64,000 bases of DNA from Methylocapsa palsarum (GCF_900114285.1 NZ_FOSN01000008.1:124001-188000), one strand, 5' to 3'; positions 52,252 to 63,311 are shown, counted from the first letter of the stretch. The notes: generated by a model from the sequence alone, not told the origin. A program made the numbers and translations.

Positions 52252-53958
52252 GTGGCCGGCGTGACATTCAATGACCGGTTGCGCGTCGCGGGCCGTCTCG
52301 CCGCGCGCGCGGCGGCGGCGGCGGCCCGCATTTTCCGCACGCCCTTGCTGGCGGTCGCGGGGTTGAGGCGGCGCGCGCCGGTCCGTCTGCTCATCGCGCC
52401 ACAGGACATCCGGACCAGCGATCCGACGCTCGCCGCCGATATCTACGCCGGATATTTCGCGTTCGGCGGCAAGATCGTCAATGCGCACGGACGTTCGCCG
52501 TTCGAGCTGGAGCCGGGCTCTCCGGCATGGGCGCGCGCGCTCGCGGGTTTCAGTTGGCTGCGCCACCTGCGCGCCGCCGATACGGCCATCGCCCGGGCCA
52601 ACGCCCGCGCCCTCGTCGATGATTTCCTGACTCTCGCCGGCCAGCCAGGCCACAGCGAGGCCTGGGAGCCGCAGGTCGTGGCGCGCCGCCTGCTTGCGTT
52701 CCTGTCGCAATCACCGATCATTCTCGAAGGCGCCGACCGCGCCTTTTATCGCCGCTTCATGAAGGGGATCGGACGCTCGCAGGCCTTTCTCGAGCGCAAA
52801 CTGGCGATGGGCCTGCAAGGCGAGGCAAGGCTCGCCGCGTTGATCGCGCTTGCGGAACTCGGTCTGTGCGCGGAGGGTCCAAACAAGACGCAGCAGAGAA
52901 GCACAAGGCTCCTCACCGACGAACTGACGCGGCGGATACTTCCCGACGGCGGACACGTCAGCCGCAATCCGCAGGTTCTGATCGATTTGCTGCTCGATCT
53001 TCTTCCGCTGCGGCAGGCTTACGCCGCGCGCGGCCTGCAGCCGCCGGCGCAGCTCCTCAACGCGATCGACCGCATGATGCCGATGCTGCGCCTGTTCCGG
53101 CATGGCGACGGAACGCTCGCCCTGTTCAACGGCATGGGGGTGACGCAGCCCGAATTGCTGGCGACCGTTCTCGCCTATGACGACGTTCGCGCCCGCGCAC
53201 TGACGAACGCGCCGCATTCCGGCTATCAGCGCCTCGAAGCGCCCGACGCGATCGTTCTCGCCGACGCCGGCCGGCCGCCGCCCAAGGATTTCTCCCAGCG
53301 CGCCCACGCCGGCTGTGCATCATTCGAAATGTCGATCGGCGCGTTCCGGCTCGTCGTCAATTGCGGCGCGCCCGACGCCAACCGGCCTGCGGCCCGCGAA
53401 GCCGCGCGGACCACCGCGGCGCATTCGACCCTGATCATCGACGACACGTCGTCGTGCCGCTTCGCCGCGCAGGCGGGGATGAGCAAATGGCTCGGCGGAG
53501 AGATGGTGTCGGGACCAGACAGCGTCGATGTCGAGCGGTTCGACGACGCCTCGACATCGAGCCTGACCGTCGCGCATAACGGCTACGATTCGCGATTCGG
53601 CTTCATTCATGAACGCCAGCTTTCGCTGCACAAGGACGGCAGACGGCTCGACGGCGTCGACCGCCTTCGCCCAACGATCTCGCACCCCGAGAACCGCTCC
53701 TTCGTCGTGCGTTTCCATATTCATCCCGGCGTCCGCCTGAAGCGGGTGCGCGCGGGCTATGCTGTCCTCTGCGTGCTTCCCAGCGGCCGGCGCTGGCTGT
53801 TCGAGAGCCCGAGGCTCCCGGTCGAGATCGAGGAGAGCATCTTTTTCGCCGGTCCCGACGGGCCGCGAAGCTGCGCCCAGATCGCCGTTCACGGCTATAC
53901 ATTGGACGATTCCGAGGTCGAATGGAGTTTCCTTCAGGCCGAACGGAAGAAAGAGTGA
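52252..53958 (+). CDS. Heparinase II/III-like protein
   Basis: 568 residues from a GTG with GAGGAAAC upstream. The N-terminal half is an alpha-helical toroid (LSQSPIILEGADRAFYRRFMKGIGRSQAFLER). The C-terminal half is a beta-sandwich with GYQRLEAPDAIVLADAG, FEMSIGAFRLVVNCGAPDA, AHSTLIIDDTSSCRF and the late HIHPGVRL block, as in heparinase II/III family proteins. Known members are polysaccharide lyases; in alphaproteobacteria this subgroup commonly accompanies rsmB and may act on an exopolysaccharide or envelope glycan. No signal peptide is obvious. The 52008-52251 gap holds nothing I recognise. Confidence 0.82.
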   Translation: MAGVTFNDRLRVAGRLAARAAAAAARIFRTPLLAVAGLRRRAPVRLLIAPQDIRTSDPTLAADIYAGYFAFGGKIVNAHGRSPFELEPGSPAWARALAGFSWLRHLRAADTAIARANARALVDDFLTLAGQPGHSEAWEPQVVARRLLAFLSQSPIILEGADRAFYRRFMKGIGRSQAFLERKLAMGLQGEARLAALIALAELGLCAEGPNKTQQRSTRLLTDELTRRILPDGGHVSRNPQVLIDLLLDLLPLRQAYAARGLQPPAQLLNAIDRMMPMLRLFRHGDGTLALFNGMGVTQPELLATVLAYDDVRARALTNAPHSGYQRLEAPDAIVLADAGRPPPKDFSQRAHAGCASFEMSIGAFRLVVNCGAPDANRPAAREAARTTAAHSTLIIDDTSSCRFAAQAGMSKWLGGEMVSGPDSVDVERFDDASTSSLTVAHNGYDSRFGFIHERQLSLHKDGRRLDGVDRLRPTISHPENRSFVVRFHIHPGVRLKRVRAGYAVLCVLPSGRRWLFESPRLPVEIEESIFFAGPDGPRSCAQIAVHGYTLDDSEVEWSFLQAERKKE

Positions 53959-54077
53959 CTTCCGTTCGATAGATCGCCGCGCCGACGCTGCTTTACGCCT
54001 CCGGCGCGCGCGTCTACACATTTATCCTGGGCGGGCGGAAGATTCGTCTGGCGCAAGGGATCGAAAGGGAGTTCCGG

Positions 54078-54887
54078 ATGACCAGGGGCGGGAAGTTCAA
54101 GACCATCGCAGCGGCGGCCTTCGCGGCGCTCGCCTGCATGGGCGGCGAGGCGGGCGCCGCGCAGTGCGGCAACACGGGCGCCGGCTTCGATGCATGGAAA
54201 CAGCAATTCGCCAACGAAGCGAAGGGACGATACAGCGCCAACGCGATCGCGGCGCTTATGAGCACCCACTACAACACCGCGACCATCGCCGCCGACCGCG
54301 GCCAGAAGAGCTTCCATTTGTCGCTCGACCAGTTTCTCGCCAAGCGGGGCGGCTCGGCCATCGCCGCGCGCGGACGGGCGTTAAAGCAATCCAACGCCGC
54401 CCTGTTCGCCAGCATTCAGCAGCGCTATGGCGTCCCGCCGGGGCCGCTCATCGCCATCTGGGGCATGGAGACGGGATTTGGCGCCGTGCATGGCAACCAG
54501 AACGCGCTGTCGGCCGTCGCGACGCTCGCCTACGACTGCCGCCGGACGGCTTACTTCACCGACCAGCTCGACGCCGCCCTGACGCTCGTCGACCATGGAG
54601 TCCTCAACGCCAACACGCGCGGCTCCATGCATGGCGAAGTCGGCCAGACGCAATTCATGCCGAAAAACATCCTCAATTACGGCGGCGGAGGCAATCTCGA
54701 CACGTCGTCGGGAGCGCTGAACGCGACGGCGAATTTCCTGCGGGCCCATGGCTGGAGCCCCGGCGCCGGTTATCAGCCGGGCGAACCCAATTTCGCCGCG
54801 CTCCAGGCCTGGAACGCCGCCTCGGTGTATCAGCAGGCGATTGCGATCGTCGGGCGGCAGATCGACGAAGGCGGCGGGAGACACTGA
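54078..54887 (+). CDS. Lytic murein transglycosylase (MltB-type)
   Basis: 269 residues. A signal peptide ends near GGEAGAAQ. The SLT_2 domain has the catalytic Glu in AIWGMETGFGAVHGN, then LSAVATLAYDCRRTAYF, GEVGQTQFMPKNIL and FLRAHGWSPG. It cleaves glycan strands to 1,6-anhydro ends in the periplasm. Shorter than E. coli MltB, with no lipobox and no C-terminal peptidoglycan-binding domain. Confidence 0.9.
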   Translation: MTRGGKFKTIAAAAFAALACMGGEAGAAQCGNTGAGFDAWKQQFANEAKGRYSANAIAALMSTHYNTATIAADRGQKSFHLSLDQFLAKRGGSAIAARGRALKQSNAALFASIQQRYGVPPGPLIAIWGMETGFGAVHGNQNALSAVATLAYDCRRTAYFTDQLDAALTLVDHGVLNANTRGSMHGEVGQTQFMPKNILNYGGGGNLDTSSGALNATANFLRAHGWSPGAGYQPGEPNFAALQAWNAASVYQQAIAIVGRQIDEGGGRH

Positions 54888-55044
54888 GACGGCGAGGGAG
54901 AGCCACGGTCTGACAAAGACCTCTAGCCTTCTTCCTCGACGTCCCTCGACCGCAACCTGTGGATAGAAGCCGCGCTCGAATAGAAAACGCGGCGGGCGGC
55001 GGGCATGATAAACCCGTCCGCCGCCCTCAGTCCGCAAAGTCCGC

Positions 55045-58000
55045 GTGAACAAAAGCCGAATCTTCACCATCGCCCCCGGCGCGCCCTTCCTGCGGACCTT
55101 CGCGGAGGCGCTTCTCGACGGCCTCGTCGTCGAAGGATTCTCGCGCCGCCTTTCTCCGCTCGACCTCGCCTCGGCCACCATCTATGTGCCGACGCGTCGA
55201 TCCGCGCGGGCGCTCCTTGCCGAACTCGTCCGCGCTCTGGGACGGTCTTCGATTCTGGCCCCGCGCATCCTGCCGCTCGGCGCGCTGGAGGATGCGGAGA
55301 CCCGGCTATATTTCGACGATGACGCTATCGATCGCGCGCACGCGCCGGAACTCTCGCCCGCCATGGGCGAAACCGCGCGGCGGATGCGGCTCGCCGAGAT
55401 GATCCTGACCTGGGCGCAAGTCTTGAAACACGCCATCGTGTCCGTCGGCCCGCAAGGCGAGTATCAGCTCGACGAAGCCGAAGCGTTCCACGTGGCGGCG
55501 AGCGCGGCGGACGCCTGGCATCTGGCGGGGGAGCTGGCGGGCCTCATCGACGAATTGATCATCGAGGACGTCGCCTGGAACAGGCTCGATCCATTGGTTC
55601 TGCCGGAGTTCGACCGTTACTGGGGCATCACCCTCGCCTTCCTCACCATCGCCATCACGGAATGGCCGAGGATTCTCGCCGGCTTCGGCGTGGTCGATCG
55701 GGCGCGGCGCCAGGTTGAACTCGTCGAGGCGCAAAGCCAGCGCCTGAAAGAAGAGCGCGGCGAGGGTCCGGTGATCGCCATTGGCTCCACCGGCACCAAC
55801 CGGGCGACGGCGCGCCTCCTTGCCGCCATCGCCGCCTCGCCCCGCGGCGCGGTGGTGCTTCCAGGTCTTGATCTGTCGCTCGACGCCGGAGCATGGGCGC
55901 TGATCTCGGGCGGCGGCCAGGCGGACGACGAGCCCTCGTTCACCCATCCGCAGGCTGCGCTCAGCCGCTTGTTGAAAGCGCTGAAGGTTCAGCGCGAGGA
56001 CGTTTTGAGCCTGGGCGCAGTCGCTCCCGGGCGCGCCGCCCGCGCGCGCTTTGTGTCCGAGGCGTTGCGGCCGGCGGCAGCGACCAGCGCATGGATCGGC
56101 TACCGCGCGGGTCTTGCGGACGGCGAACTCTCCCGCGCGCTGGCGGACGTCGCGCTGATCGAGGCGAGTGACGAACGGGAGGAAGCGCTCTGTCTCGCCA
56201 TCGCCCTGCGCGAGGCGCTGGAGACCCCGGGCGAGACAGCGGCGCTCGTCACCCCGGACCGCGAACTCGCCCGCCGCGTCGGGGCGGAGCTCCTGCGCTG
56301 GGGGATCGAGATCGAGGACACCGCAGGCGAACCCTTGAGCGCTTGCCCTCACGGCGTTCTCGCCCGCCTTGTGGCCGGCTGCGCGGCGGACGGACTGACC
56401 GCGCAAAGCCTGAGCGGCCTGCTCGCGCATCCATACCTGCGGCTTGGACTTGAACGCCGCGAGATTGATCGGCTCGCGCCGCAGCTCGAGATCGGCGTCT
56501 TGCGCTCTCCCTCCGCCGCGGGACCGCTGCGGGACAGGGTCCGCGGCGATCCGGGCACCCTCATCGCGCGGGCGAAAGCGGAAGCGGCCGATCGTTTCGC
56601 GCATCCGGCGAGGCGGCGCATTTCGCCGCCCGAATGGGAGGCGCTGGAAGATCTTCTCGTCCGCGTCGGCGCGGGACTGAAGCCCCTGTTCGATCTTGAG
56701 GGGCCGCAATGCCTCAAGACCTGGATCGGCGCGCACCGCGCGGCGCTGGCCGCCATCGCCGACCAGGACCGCGCCGACCAGGACCGGGACAGCGCCAGTC
56801 TCGACGCTCTCGAAGCCCTGTTCGACGATCTCGCCGAGTCAGCGACGCCCGGCATGGTCTTCGACAGCGAATCCTATGACCGTTTCTTCGCGGCGGTCGC
56901 TGGCGCAACCGTCGTGCGCGACAAAAGGACGGTTCATCCGCGCCTGAAAATATACGGCCTCCTCGAGGCCCGCCTGATGGAGGCCGACCTGATACTGATC
57001 GGGGGGCTCGACGAGACCGTGTGGCCGCCGCTCGCCCGCACCGACGCGTTTCTGAACCGGCCGATGCGCGCCGCGCTGGGATTGACCCCGCCGGAACGCA
57101 AACTCGGGCAGACCGCGCATGATTTCGAGCAGGCGATGGGACGGACCCGGGTGATCCTGAGCCGCGCGGCGAAACGGGGCGGTTCTCCGACCGTCGCCTC
57201 GCGTTTCATCCAGCGCATGGCGGCGGTGGCGGATCGCGAGCTCGACGAATGCCGCGCGCGCGGCGACGCCTATCTGCGGCTCGCCCGGACGATCGACCGG
57301 CCGGACAAAACGGCGCCAGCGCTGAGGCGGCCGGAGCCAAAGCCTCAAATCGCCCTGCGCCCCACCCGGCTGAGCGTCACGGCGATCGAGAAACTGCGGC
57401 GCGATCCTTACGCCATCTACGCCGAACATGTTCTCGGCCTGTTTGAACTCCGCGCTCTTGGCGCAGCCCCGGAGGCGGCGGAACTCGGCGGCGCGGTCCA
57501 CGCCGCGCTGGAGCAGTTCGGGAGAAAATATCCCGGCCCGCATCTGCCGTCCCAGGATGAGGCGAGGCGGCAATTGCGCGTTCTCGTCCGGACCGCGGTC
57601 GCCGCCGCGCATCTCGACGATCCCTCCTTCGAGGCCTTGCGTTGGCCCTGGATCGAAAAGACGATCGATTTTTGCCTCGGCTTCGAAGCAAGGCGGCGCC
57701 CTTCGATCGCCTCGTTGCTGGTTGAATGCGCCGGCGAGATCGACATTCCCCTCGCCGACGGGACGCGCTTCACGCTGTCGGCTCGCGCCGACCGCATCGA
57801 GATCGGTCAGGACGGGCGCGTGACGCTGGTCGATTACAAGACCGGAACGCCGCCCGGCGCGCAGGAGATATTGGTGGGCTTCGCGCCGCAGCTCACGCTC
57901 GAAGCCGCGATGGCGTCGCGCGGAGCGTTCTCTCTTCCCGCCGACGTCGGCGCCCTCGACGCGCTCTATGTCAAACTGGGCGGTCCGGGAGGCGGCAAGG

Positions 58001-58230
58001 AACATTTGGTGGCGTTCAAAGGCGGTCCAGACTTCCTCGAGGTCGCGGAGGCGCATTTCATCGGGCTCGTCGATTTGCTCGAACAGTTCCGCGATCCGGG
58101 AACGCCCTACCCGCCTCGCCCCTTTCCAAAATTCGCCGCCGCCTACAATTGCTACGACCATCTCGCCCGGGTCAGGGAATGGTCGCTGAGCGGCGAACCG
58201 GACGGCGCCGGCGCGCAGAGCGGCGCATGA
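55045..58230 (+). CDS. addB: AddB subunit of the AddAB double-strand-break repair helicase-nuclease
   Basis: 1061 residues from a GTG. The inactivated helicase-like N-terminus shows a degenerate Walker region (IAPGAPFLRTFAEALLDG), as in alphaproteobacterial AddB. The RecB-type nuclease lies at the C-terminus: LSVTAIEKLRRDPYAIYAEHVLG, ELGGAVHAALEQFG and ARADRIEIG, with LVDYKTG carrying the PD-(D/E)xK acids. No iron-sulfur cysteine set is visible, unlike firmicute AddB. A 15-bp duplication (56761-56790) encodes DQDRA/DQDRD. It overlaps addA by ATGA. Confidence 0.95.
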   Translation: MNKSRIFTIAPGAPFLRTFAEALLDGLVVEGFSRRLSPLDLASATIYVPTRRSARALLAELVRALGRSSILAPRILPLGALEDAETRLYFDDDAIDRAHAPELSPAMGETARRMRLAEMILTWAQVLKHAIVSVGPQGEYQLDEAEAFHVAASAADAWHLAGELAGLIDELIIEDVAWNRLDPLVLPEFDRYWGITLAFLTIAITEWPRILAGFGVVDRARRQVELVEAQSQRLKEERGEGPVIAIGSTGTNRATARLLAAIAASPRGAVVLPGLDLSLDAGAWALISGGGQADDEPSFTHPQAALSRLLKALKVQREDVLSLGAVAPGRAARARFVSEALRPAAATSAWIGYRAGLADGELSRALADVALIEASDEREEALCLAIALREALETPGETAALVTPDRELARRVGAELLRWGIEIEDTAGEPLSACPHGVLARLVAGCAADGLTAQSLSGLLAHPYLRLGLERREIDRLAPQLEIGVLRSPSAAGPLRDRVRGDPGTLIARAKAEAADRFAHPARRRISPPEWEALEDLLVRVGAGLKPLFDLEGPQCLKTWIGAHRAALAAIADQDRADQDRDSASLDALEALFDDLAESATPGMVFDSESYDRFFAAVAGATVVRDKRTVHPRLKIYGLLEARLMEADLILIGGLDETVWPPLARTDAFLNRPMRAALGLTPPERKLGQTAHDFEQAMGRTRVILSRAAKRGGSPTVASRFIQRMAAVADRELDECRARGDAYLRLARTIDRPDKTAPALRRPEPKPQIALRPTRLSVTAIEKLRRDPYAIYAEHVLGLFELRALGAAPEAAELGGAVHAALEQFGRKYPGPHLPSQDEARRQLRVLVRTAVAAAHLDDPSFEALRWPWIEKTIDFCLGFEARRRPSIASLLVECAGEIDIPLADGTRFTLSARADRIEIGQDGRVTLVDYKTGTPPGAQEILVGFAPQLTLEAAMASRGAFSLPADVGALDALYVKLGGPGGGKEHLVAFKGGPDFLEVAEAHFIGLVDLLEQFRDPGTPYPPRPFPKFAAAYNCYDHLARVREWSLSGEPDGAGAQSGA

Positions 58231-61200
58231 GCGCGATAATCGACCTTCCAGCGCATACGCTCGCAAAGCAGCGCGCCGCCTCCGATCCGGCCGCCTCGGC
58301 CTGGGTCTCGGCCAACGCCGGATCAGGTAAAACGCATGTGCTGATCCAGCGCGTGGTGCGGCTTCTCCTTGAGGGTACGGCGCCCTCGAAAATCCTCTGC
58401 CTGACCTTCACCAAGGCGGCGGCGGCCAACATGGCTTCGCGCGTTTTCGAAATGCTGGCGCTCTGGACGCGGCTGTCCGACGAGGACCTGAGGGAGGCGA
58501 TCATCGCGACAGGCGCTCCCGCCCCGACGGGCGTCGCCCTCGACGCGGCGAGAACGCTGTTCGCGCGGACCGTCGAGACGCCCGGCGGGCTCAAAATCCA
58601 GACCATCCACGCGTTTTGCGAAATGCTGCTCCACCTGTTTCCGTTCGAGGCCAATGTCGCCGCGCGTTTCGAGGTGGCGGATGAGCCGCGTCAGGCCGAA
58701 CTCCTCGCTCGCGCGCGGCGCGAGGTTCTGGCCGGCGTCAGCGGCGATCCTCGCGGGCTTGGCGCCCATATCGCGCGGCTCGTGGACGAATGTTCGCCCG
58801 CCGATTTCGAGGCTCTGATCAAGGAGGCGATGGCGTTTCGCGGCCTGCGCGAGCTTTGGGACAAGGATCCTGAACAAGATCTGAGAAAGGCTCTACATCT
58901 GGCCGCGGGCCGCGACGGCGCCGCGGTCGAGCGGGATATCATCGAGAACGGACTATCCCCGGCGCTTTGGCCCGATGTCGCCCACTGGCTCGATCACGGC
59001 GGTTCGACCGACCAGAAGCTGGCGAAGCAGTTCCGCGACGCGGCCGCCGCGCGAGAAATCGCCGCGGGGCGGGCGTCCCAGGGCGATCTGCTGTTTTGTT
59101 CTCAAGATTGCGTCGCCGCCTATCTCGCGATCTTTTTCATCGATGCGGGCGAGGGACACGCAAGATCCAGCCTGGCGACAAAAAAGCCTGCCGCCCTCCG
59201 CCCGGACCTCGCGGCCATGCTCTACGCCGAGCAAGCGCGGCTCGAACCGCTTCGCATCGAGCGCAGGTCCGCCGCGACGCTGTCCCGGACCCTGGCGCTG
59301 CTCGGGGCGGTTCAGGCGGTCTTCACCCGCTATCATGCGATCAAAGCGGCGCGAGGGATTCTGGATTTCGACGATCTCGTCGAGCGCGCCCTGGCCCTGG
59401 TCGAGCGATCGGACGCCGCCTGGGTGCTGTACAAGCTCGACGCGGGAATCGACCACATTCTCGTCGATGAAGCGCAGGACACGAGCGCTCCGCAATGGCG
59501 AATCCTCGAGCGGCTCACGGGCGATTTCGCCGGGGCCGGGCGAGGCGGGAGACCGCGCACGTTCTTCGCGGTCGGCGACGAAAAGCAGTCGATTTTTTCG
59601 TTCCAGGGCGCAGCGCCCGAAATGTTCGCGCAGATGCTGCGACGGTTCCGGGTCAAATTCAGCGCGGGAGAGGCCGCCTTCGAACATGTGCGCCTCGGCT
59701 TGTCGTTCCGCTCGTCTCCCGGCATTTTGAGCGCCGTCGATCAGGTGTTCGAGCATGGCGAGCATCAAAGCGGGCTCATCGCAGACGACGACCTCTGGAT
59801 GCCGCACGAGGCGTTGAAGAGGTATTTGCCGGGCCTTGTCGAAATCTGGCCGCCCGTTGGACCGGAAGCCCGGGAAGACCCACGCGACTGGAAACTGCCG
59901 CTCGACATTCGCGATTCGCAAGATCCCGTCGCGCTCGTCGCCGATCGCGTCGCCCGGAAGATCGCGCTGCTGATCGCCGAGACAGGCGAAACGGTGTTCG
60001 ACACGCGCGACAGGCGGCCTCGCGCGATTCGCGCCGGAGACATATTGATCCTCGTGCGAAGACGGGGGCCGCTGTTCGAGGCCCTGATCCGCGCCTTGAA
60101 GAACTGCAATGTGCCCGTCGCGGGCGCCGACCGGCTTGAACTCGCGGATCATATCGCGATCATGGACCTTGTCGCCGCCGGCCGGACGGCGCTGTTGCCG
60201 CAGGACGATCTGACGCTCGCCTGCGTGCTCAAATCGCCGCTGATCGGACTTGACGACGACGATCTGCTGGCCTTTGCGCCGAACCGGAGCGGCAGCCTTT
60301 TCGACGCTCTCGCGCATTCGGGGGAGCCCCGCCACACGCGCGCCTTCGCCAGAATCGCCGCCTGGCGCGCCCGCGCGGCGCAAAGCCCGTTCGCCTTTTA
60401 TTCGAGCCTGCTCTGCGAGGACGGCGGCCGCCTTGCCTTCGCGGCGCGGCTCGGGGCCGAGGCGGCCGACGCGGTGGACGAATTCCTGCGTCTCGCCCTG
60501 TCGCACGACAACGAGTCCGCGCCGTCCCTCGTCGCCTTTCTCGACACTTTCGAGAACATGGAATGTTCCATCAAACGCGACATGGAGACCGGCGCCGACG
60601 CCGTCCGCGTGATGACCGTCCATGCGGCCAAGGGTCTTGAAGCCAAGATCGTGTTCCTGCCCGACACCTGCGGCGCGCCGACGCATCGCCACGACCCGAA
60701 ACTCTTCAAGCTGAGCTCCGGCCGCGATGACCAGCCCTTGCTGGCGTGGTCGCCGAAGAGCGCGCTCGACTGTCCCGCGACAGCCGAGGCCCGGACCAGG
60801 GCGAGGGCGGCGGCTCTCGAAGAATACAGGCGGCTTCTTTACGTCGCGCTGACGCGGGCCGAAGAGAGGCTCTACATCGCCGGATGCCATGGGGCGAAAG
60901 GCCCGAGTCCGCAGTGCTGGGCGACGATGATCTTGGCGACGCTCGGCCAGGGCGGCGATTTTGAATCTTTTCCCGCATTTTGGAATATTGACGACAAAAT
61001 CCTGCGCCGGGCGAGCGGTTCGTCTGCATCAACGTCAATCGATAGCCCGCCACCGCCGGCGCCTCCCGTGGCGGCGCCCGACTGGCTGGCGCGTCCGGCT
61101 TTCGAGGAAGCTCGGGACGCTCCGCTGGTGCGGCCCTCGGGGGCCCTCGCCTCGAGAAGCGGCTTTATAAGCGGCTCGGACGCTCCGCCGGCGACCACGG

Positions 61201-61724
61201 CTCGTCGTCTCGCGATGGAGCAAGGCAGGCTGGCGCATCTGTTGTTGCAATATCTGCCGGGTCTCGCGCCCGATCTTCGCAGGACGGCGGCGCTGAACTA
61301 TCTTGCCGCCGCGGCGGGCGGTCTTGGCGCGGCCTGGCGACAGGCGCTTGCGGACAAGATCATCGCCGTCCTCGACCTGCCCGCCCTCAAAGACCTGTTT
61401 TCGCCGGGCTCCATTGCGGAAGCCCCCCTCGAAGGCGCCGTCGCCTTGCCGGGCGGGCGCAAAATCGCCGTCGCCGGTCAGGTCGATCGAATCGCGGAGA
61501 CGCCGGAGGCGGTGCTGGTCGCCGATTTCAAGACGAGAGGCGGCGCGGCCGGCGGCGTCCCCGCGAGCTATATCGCGCAGATGGCGCTTTACCGCGCAGT
61601 TCTCGCCCCCCTCTGGCCCGGAAAGCCATTGCGGATGAGTCTGGTCTGGATCGACGACGCGAGCGTCGTCGAGCTTGAGACCGGCGCTCTCGATGCGGCT
61701 CTCGCCTCAATTGAAACGGATTGA
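58227..61724 (+). CDS. addA: AddA subunit of the AddAB helicase-nuclease
   Basis: 1165 residues from the ATG in the ATGA overlap; the longer in-frame extension runs through addB. Motif I is [11 protein letters not shown], motif [10 protein letters not shown], then [13 protein letters not shown], and late [18 protein letters not shown] and [12 protein letters not shown]. The C-terminal nuclease has [12 protein letters not shown]. With AddB it processes broken ends to recombination substrates by a Chi-like mechanism. trxA follows after about 75 bp. Confidence 0.95.
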   Translation: MSAIIDLPAHTLAKQRAASDPAASAWVSANAGSGKTHVLIQRVVRLLLEGTAPSKILCLTFTKAAAANMASRVFEMLALWTRLSDEDLREAIIATGAPAPTGVALDAARTLFARTVETPGGLKIQTIHAFCEMLLHLFPFEANVAARFEVADEPRQAELLARARREVLAGVSGDPRGLGAHIARLVDECSPADFEALIKEAMAFRGLRELWDKDPEQDLRKALHLAAGRDGAAVERDIIENGLSPALWPDVAHWLDHGGSTDQKLAKQFRDAAAAREIAAGRASQGDLLFCSQDCVAAYLAIFFIDAGEGHARSSLATKKPAALRPDLAAMLYAEQARLEPLRIERRSAATLSRTLALLGAVQAVFTRYHAIKAARGILDFDDLVERALALVERSDAAWVLYKLDAGIDHILVDEAQDTSAPQWRILERLTGDFAGAGRGGRPRTFFAVGDEKQSIFSFQGAAPEMFAQMLRRFRVKFSAGEAAFEHVRLGLSFRSSPGILSAVDQVFEHGEHQSGLIADDDLWMPHEALKRYLPGLVEIWPPVGPEAREDPRDWKLPLDIRDSQDPVALVADRVARKIALLIAETGETVFDTRDRRPRAIRAGDILILVRRRGPLFEALIRALKNCNVPVAGADRLELADHIAIMDLVAAGRTALLPQDDLTLACVLKSPLIGLDDDDLLAFAPNRSGSLFDALAHSGEPRHTRAFARIAAWRARAAQSPFAFYSSLLCEDGGRLAFAARLGAEAADAVDEFLRLALSHDNESAPSLVAFLDTFENMECSIKRDMETGADAVRVMTVHAAKGLEAKIVFLPDTCGAPTHRHDPKLFKLSSGRDDQPLLAWSPKSALDCPATAEARTRARAAALEEYRRLLYVALTRAEERLYIAGCHGAKGPSPQCWATMILATLGQGGDFESFPAFWNIDDKILRRASGSSASTSIDSPPPPAPPVAAPDWLARPAFEEARDAPLVRPSGALASRSGFISGSDAPPATTARRLAMEQGRLAHLLLQYLPGLAPDLRRTAALNYLAAAAGGLGAAWRQALADKIIAVLDLPALKDLFSPGSIAEAPLEGAVALPGGRKIAVAGQVDRIAETPEAVLVADFKTRGGAAGGVPASYIAQMALYRAVLAPLWPGKPLRMSLVWIDDASVVELETGALDAALASIETD

Positions 61725-61800
61725 TCGACCCAGCCTGACTTGACGCCCGCCCCCGCTCTTCCTAGGTTCAGGTTCTTCTATTCCAGCGACGAGAGCCCCC

Positions 61801-62121
61801 ATGTCCACTGTGAAAGTTACAGACGCCACGTTCGATGCGGACGTGGTGAAAGCCGGCGGCCCTGTCGTCGTCGATTTCTGGGCCGAATGGTGCGGGCCGT
61901 GCAAGATGATCGGACCCTCGCTCGAGGAAATCGCCAAGGAGCTGGACGGGAAAGTGACGATCGCGAAGCTCAACGTCGACGAAAATCCGGGCGTCGCGGG
62001 CGCTTACGGGATTCGCTCCATTCCGACCCTCATGCTGTTCAAGGGCGGCAAAATGGCTTCGACGAAGGTCGGGGCGGCGCCCAAGAGCGAATTGAAGAAA
62101 TGGATCAGCGAAGGCATTTGA
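61801..62121 (+). CDS. trxA: Thioredoxin
   Basis: 106 residues. The redox site is WAEWCGPCK; the cis-proline loop is [14 protein letters not shown]. It is cytoplasmic and reduces ribonucleotide reductase and other disulfides. The addB-addA-trxA order is common in Hyphomicrobiales. An intrinsic terminator follows 46 bp after the stop. Confidence 0.97.
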   Translation: MSTVKVTDATFDADVVKAGGPVVVDFWAEWCGPCKMIGPSLEEIAKELDGKVTIAKLNVDENPGVAGAYGIRSIPTLMLFKGGKMASTKVGAAPKSELKKWISEGI

Positions 62122-62166
62122 GCCGCCGCCCCATTTACCCGCCTGATGAAGGAGCGGGAGTGTGAT

Positions 62167-62192
62167 AAAAGACCTCGAGAGAGGTCTTTTTT
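62167..62192 (+). terminator. Intrinsic terminator after trxA
   Basis: AAAAGACCTC pairs perfectly with GAGGTCTTTT around a GAGA tetraloop, followed by further Ts. It is a classical Rho-independent end, separating addB-addA-trxA from queE-queD. Confidence 0.92.
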
Positions 62193-62272
62193 GTTTCGGC
62201 CGCGCTCCAGAGAGCGGGACAAGAACCTCCCCCATCGAAATCGCCGCTTTGAAGGAGCTTCGGGGCGATCCC

Positions 62273-62908
62273 ATGCGCATCTATTCCGTCAAGGAAATCT
62301 TCCTGACCTTGCAGGGGGAAGGCGCGCACGCCGGGCGCGCCGCGGTGTTTTGCCGCTTTTCCGGCTGCAATCTCTGGTCGGGCCATGACAAGGACCGCGC
62401 CGGCGCGGACTGCTTCTTCTGCGACACTGATTTCGTCGGGACGGACGGGATCGGCGGCGGCAAATTCGCCCACGCGGGGGAGCTGGCCCTCGCGATCGAG
62501 CGGACCTGGGACGCGGGCGCGACTGACCGGTTCGTCGTTTTCACCGGCGGCGAACCGCTGTTGCAACTCGACGCGGCGCTGATCGAAGCCGTCCACGCGC
62601 ACGGCTTCGAGATCGCGGTTGAAACCAACGGAACCCTTCCGCCGCCGGACGGCCTCGACTGGATCTGCGTCAGTCCCAAGGCCGGAGCGGACCTCGTCGC
62701 CCGGAAGGGATCCGAATTGAAGCTCGTCTTTCCGCAGGAGGGTCTTGGGCCCGAAGATGTCGCCGACCTTGCCTTCGAGCGGTTCTGGCTTCAACCCATG
62801 GACGGCGCCAACATCGCTGAGAACACGAAGGCGGCGGTGGCCTATTGCCTCGCCCATCCGCACTGGCGCCTCAGCGTCCAGACCCACAAGATGATCGGCG
62901 TCCCGTGA
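62273..62908 (+). CDS. queE: 7-carboxy-7-deazaguanine synthase (radical SAM)
   Basis: 211 residues from the ATG at 62273; an earlier GTG frame runs across the terminator and is rejected. The N-terminal YSVKEIFLTLQGEGAHAGR is typical. The radical-SAM cysteines occur as C-x14-C-x2-C (CNLWS to CFFC), the spacing of the Burkholderia-type QueE. GGEPLLQLD and VETNGTLPPPDGLDW follow. It makes CDG from the QueD product in queuosine synthesis. queD follows after 46 bp. Confidence 0.95.
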   Translation: MRIYSVKEIFLTLQGEGAHAGRAAVFCRFSGCNLWSGHDKDRAGADCFFCDTDFVGTDGIGGGKFAHAGELALAIERTWDAGATDRFVVFTGGEPLLQLDAALIEAVHAHGFEIAVETNGTLPPPDGLDWICVSPKAGADLVARKGSELKLVFPQEGLGPEDVADLAFERFWLQPMDGANIAENTKAAVAYCLAHPHWRLSVQTHKMIGVP

Positions 62909-62954
62909 GCCTCTCACGAGTCCCGCACTCTCCCCTCGCGTCGAAGTTTAGCTC

Positions 62955-63311
62955 ATGAAAATCACGCAAGCCTTCAGTTTCGAGGCGGCTCACCGGCTGC
63001 CCAATGTCCCCGAAAAACATCGCTGCCACCGGCTCCACGGACATTCCTATCGCGTCGAGCTGAAGCTTGAGGGCCCGGTCGATCCGTTCACCGGATTCGT
63101 CGTCGACTTTTTCGACATCGAGGCGGTCTTCGGACCGCTTTTGGAACAGCTCGATCATCAATATCTGAACGAGATCGAAGGGCTGCAAAATCCGACCGCC
63201 GAGAACATCTCGATCTTCATCTTCGAGCGCATCGTCAAAACGCTTCCGCAGCTTGCGAGCGTCGTCGTCTTCGAGACGCCCGATTGCTGGGCGGAATATA
63301 ACGGGCAGTAG
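62955..63311 (+). CDS. queD: 6-carboxy-5,6,7,8-tetrahydropterin synthase
   Basis: 118 residues. Zinc ligands are the His in FEAAHRL and the HxH in RLHGHSY; the catalytic cysteine is in HRCHRLHGH. Later LDHQYLN and PTAENISIF are family-conserved. It converts dihydroneopterin triphosphate to carboxytetrahydropterin, the step before QueE. It converges on folC with under 20 bp between. Confidence 0.95.
   Translation: MKITQAFSFEAAHRLPNVPEKHRCHRLHGHSYRVELKLEGPVDPFTGFVVDFFDIEAVFGPLLEQLDHQYLNEIEGLQNPTAENISIFIFERIVKTLPQLASVVVFETPDCWAEYNGQ

Noticed and set aside
58953-60890. 645-codon open frame opposite addA
   Set aside because: Antisense shadow of a gene with all helicase motifs.
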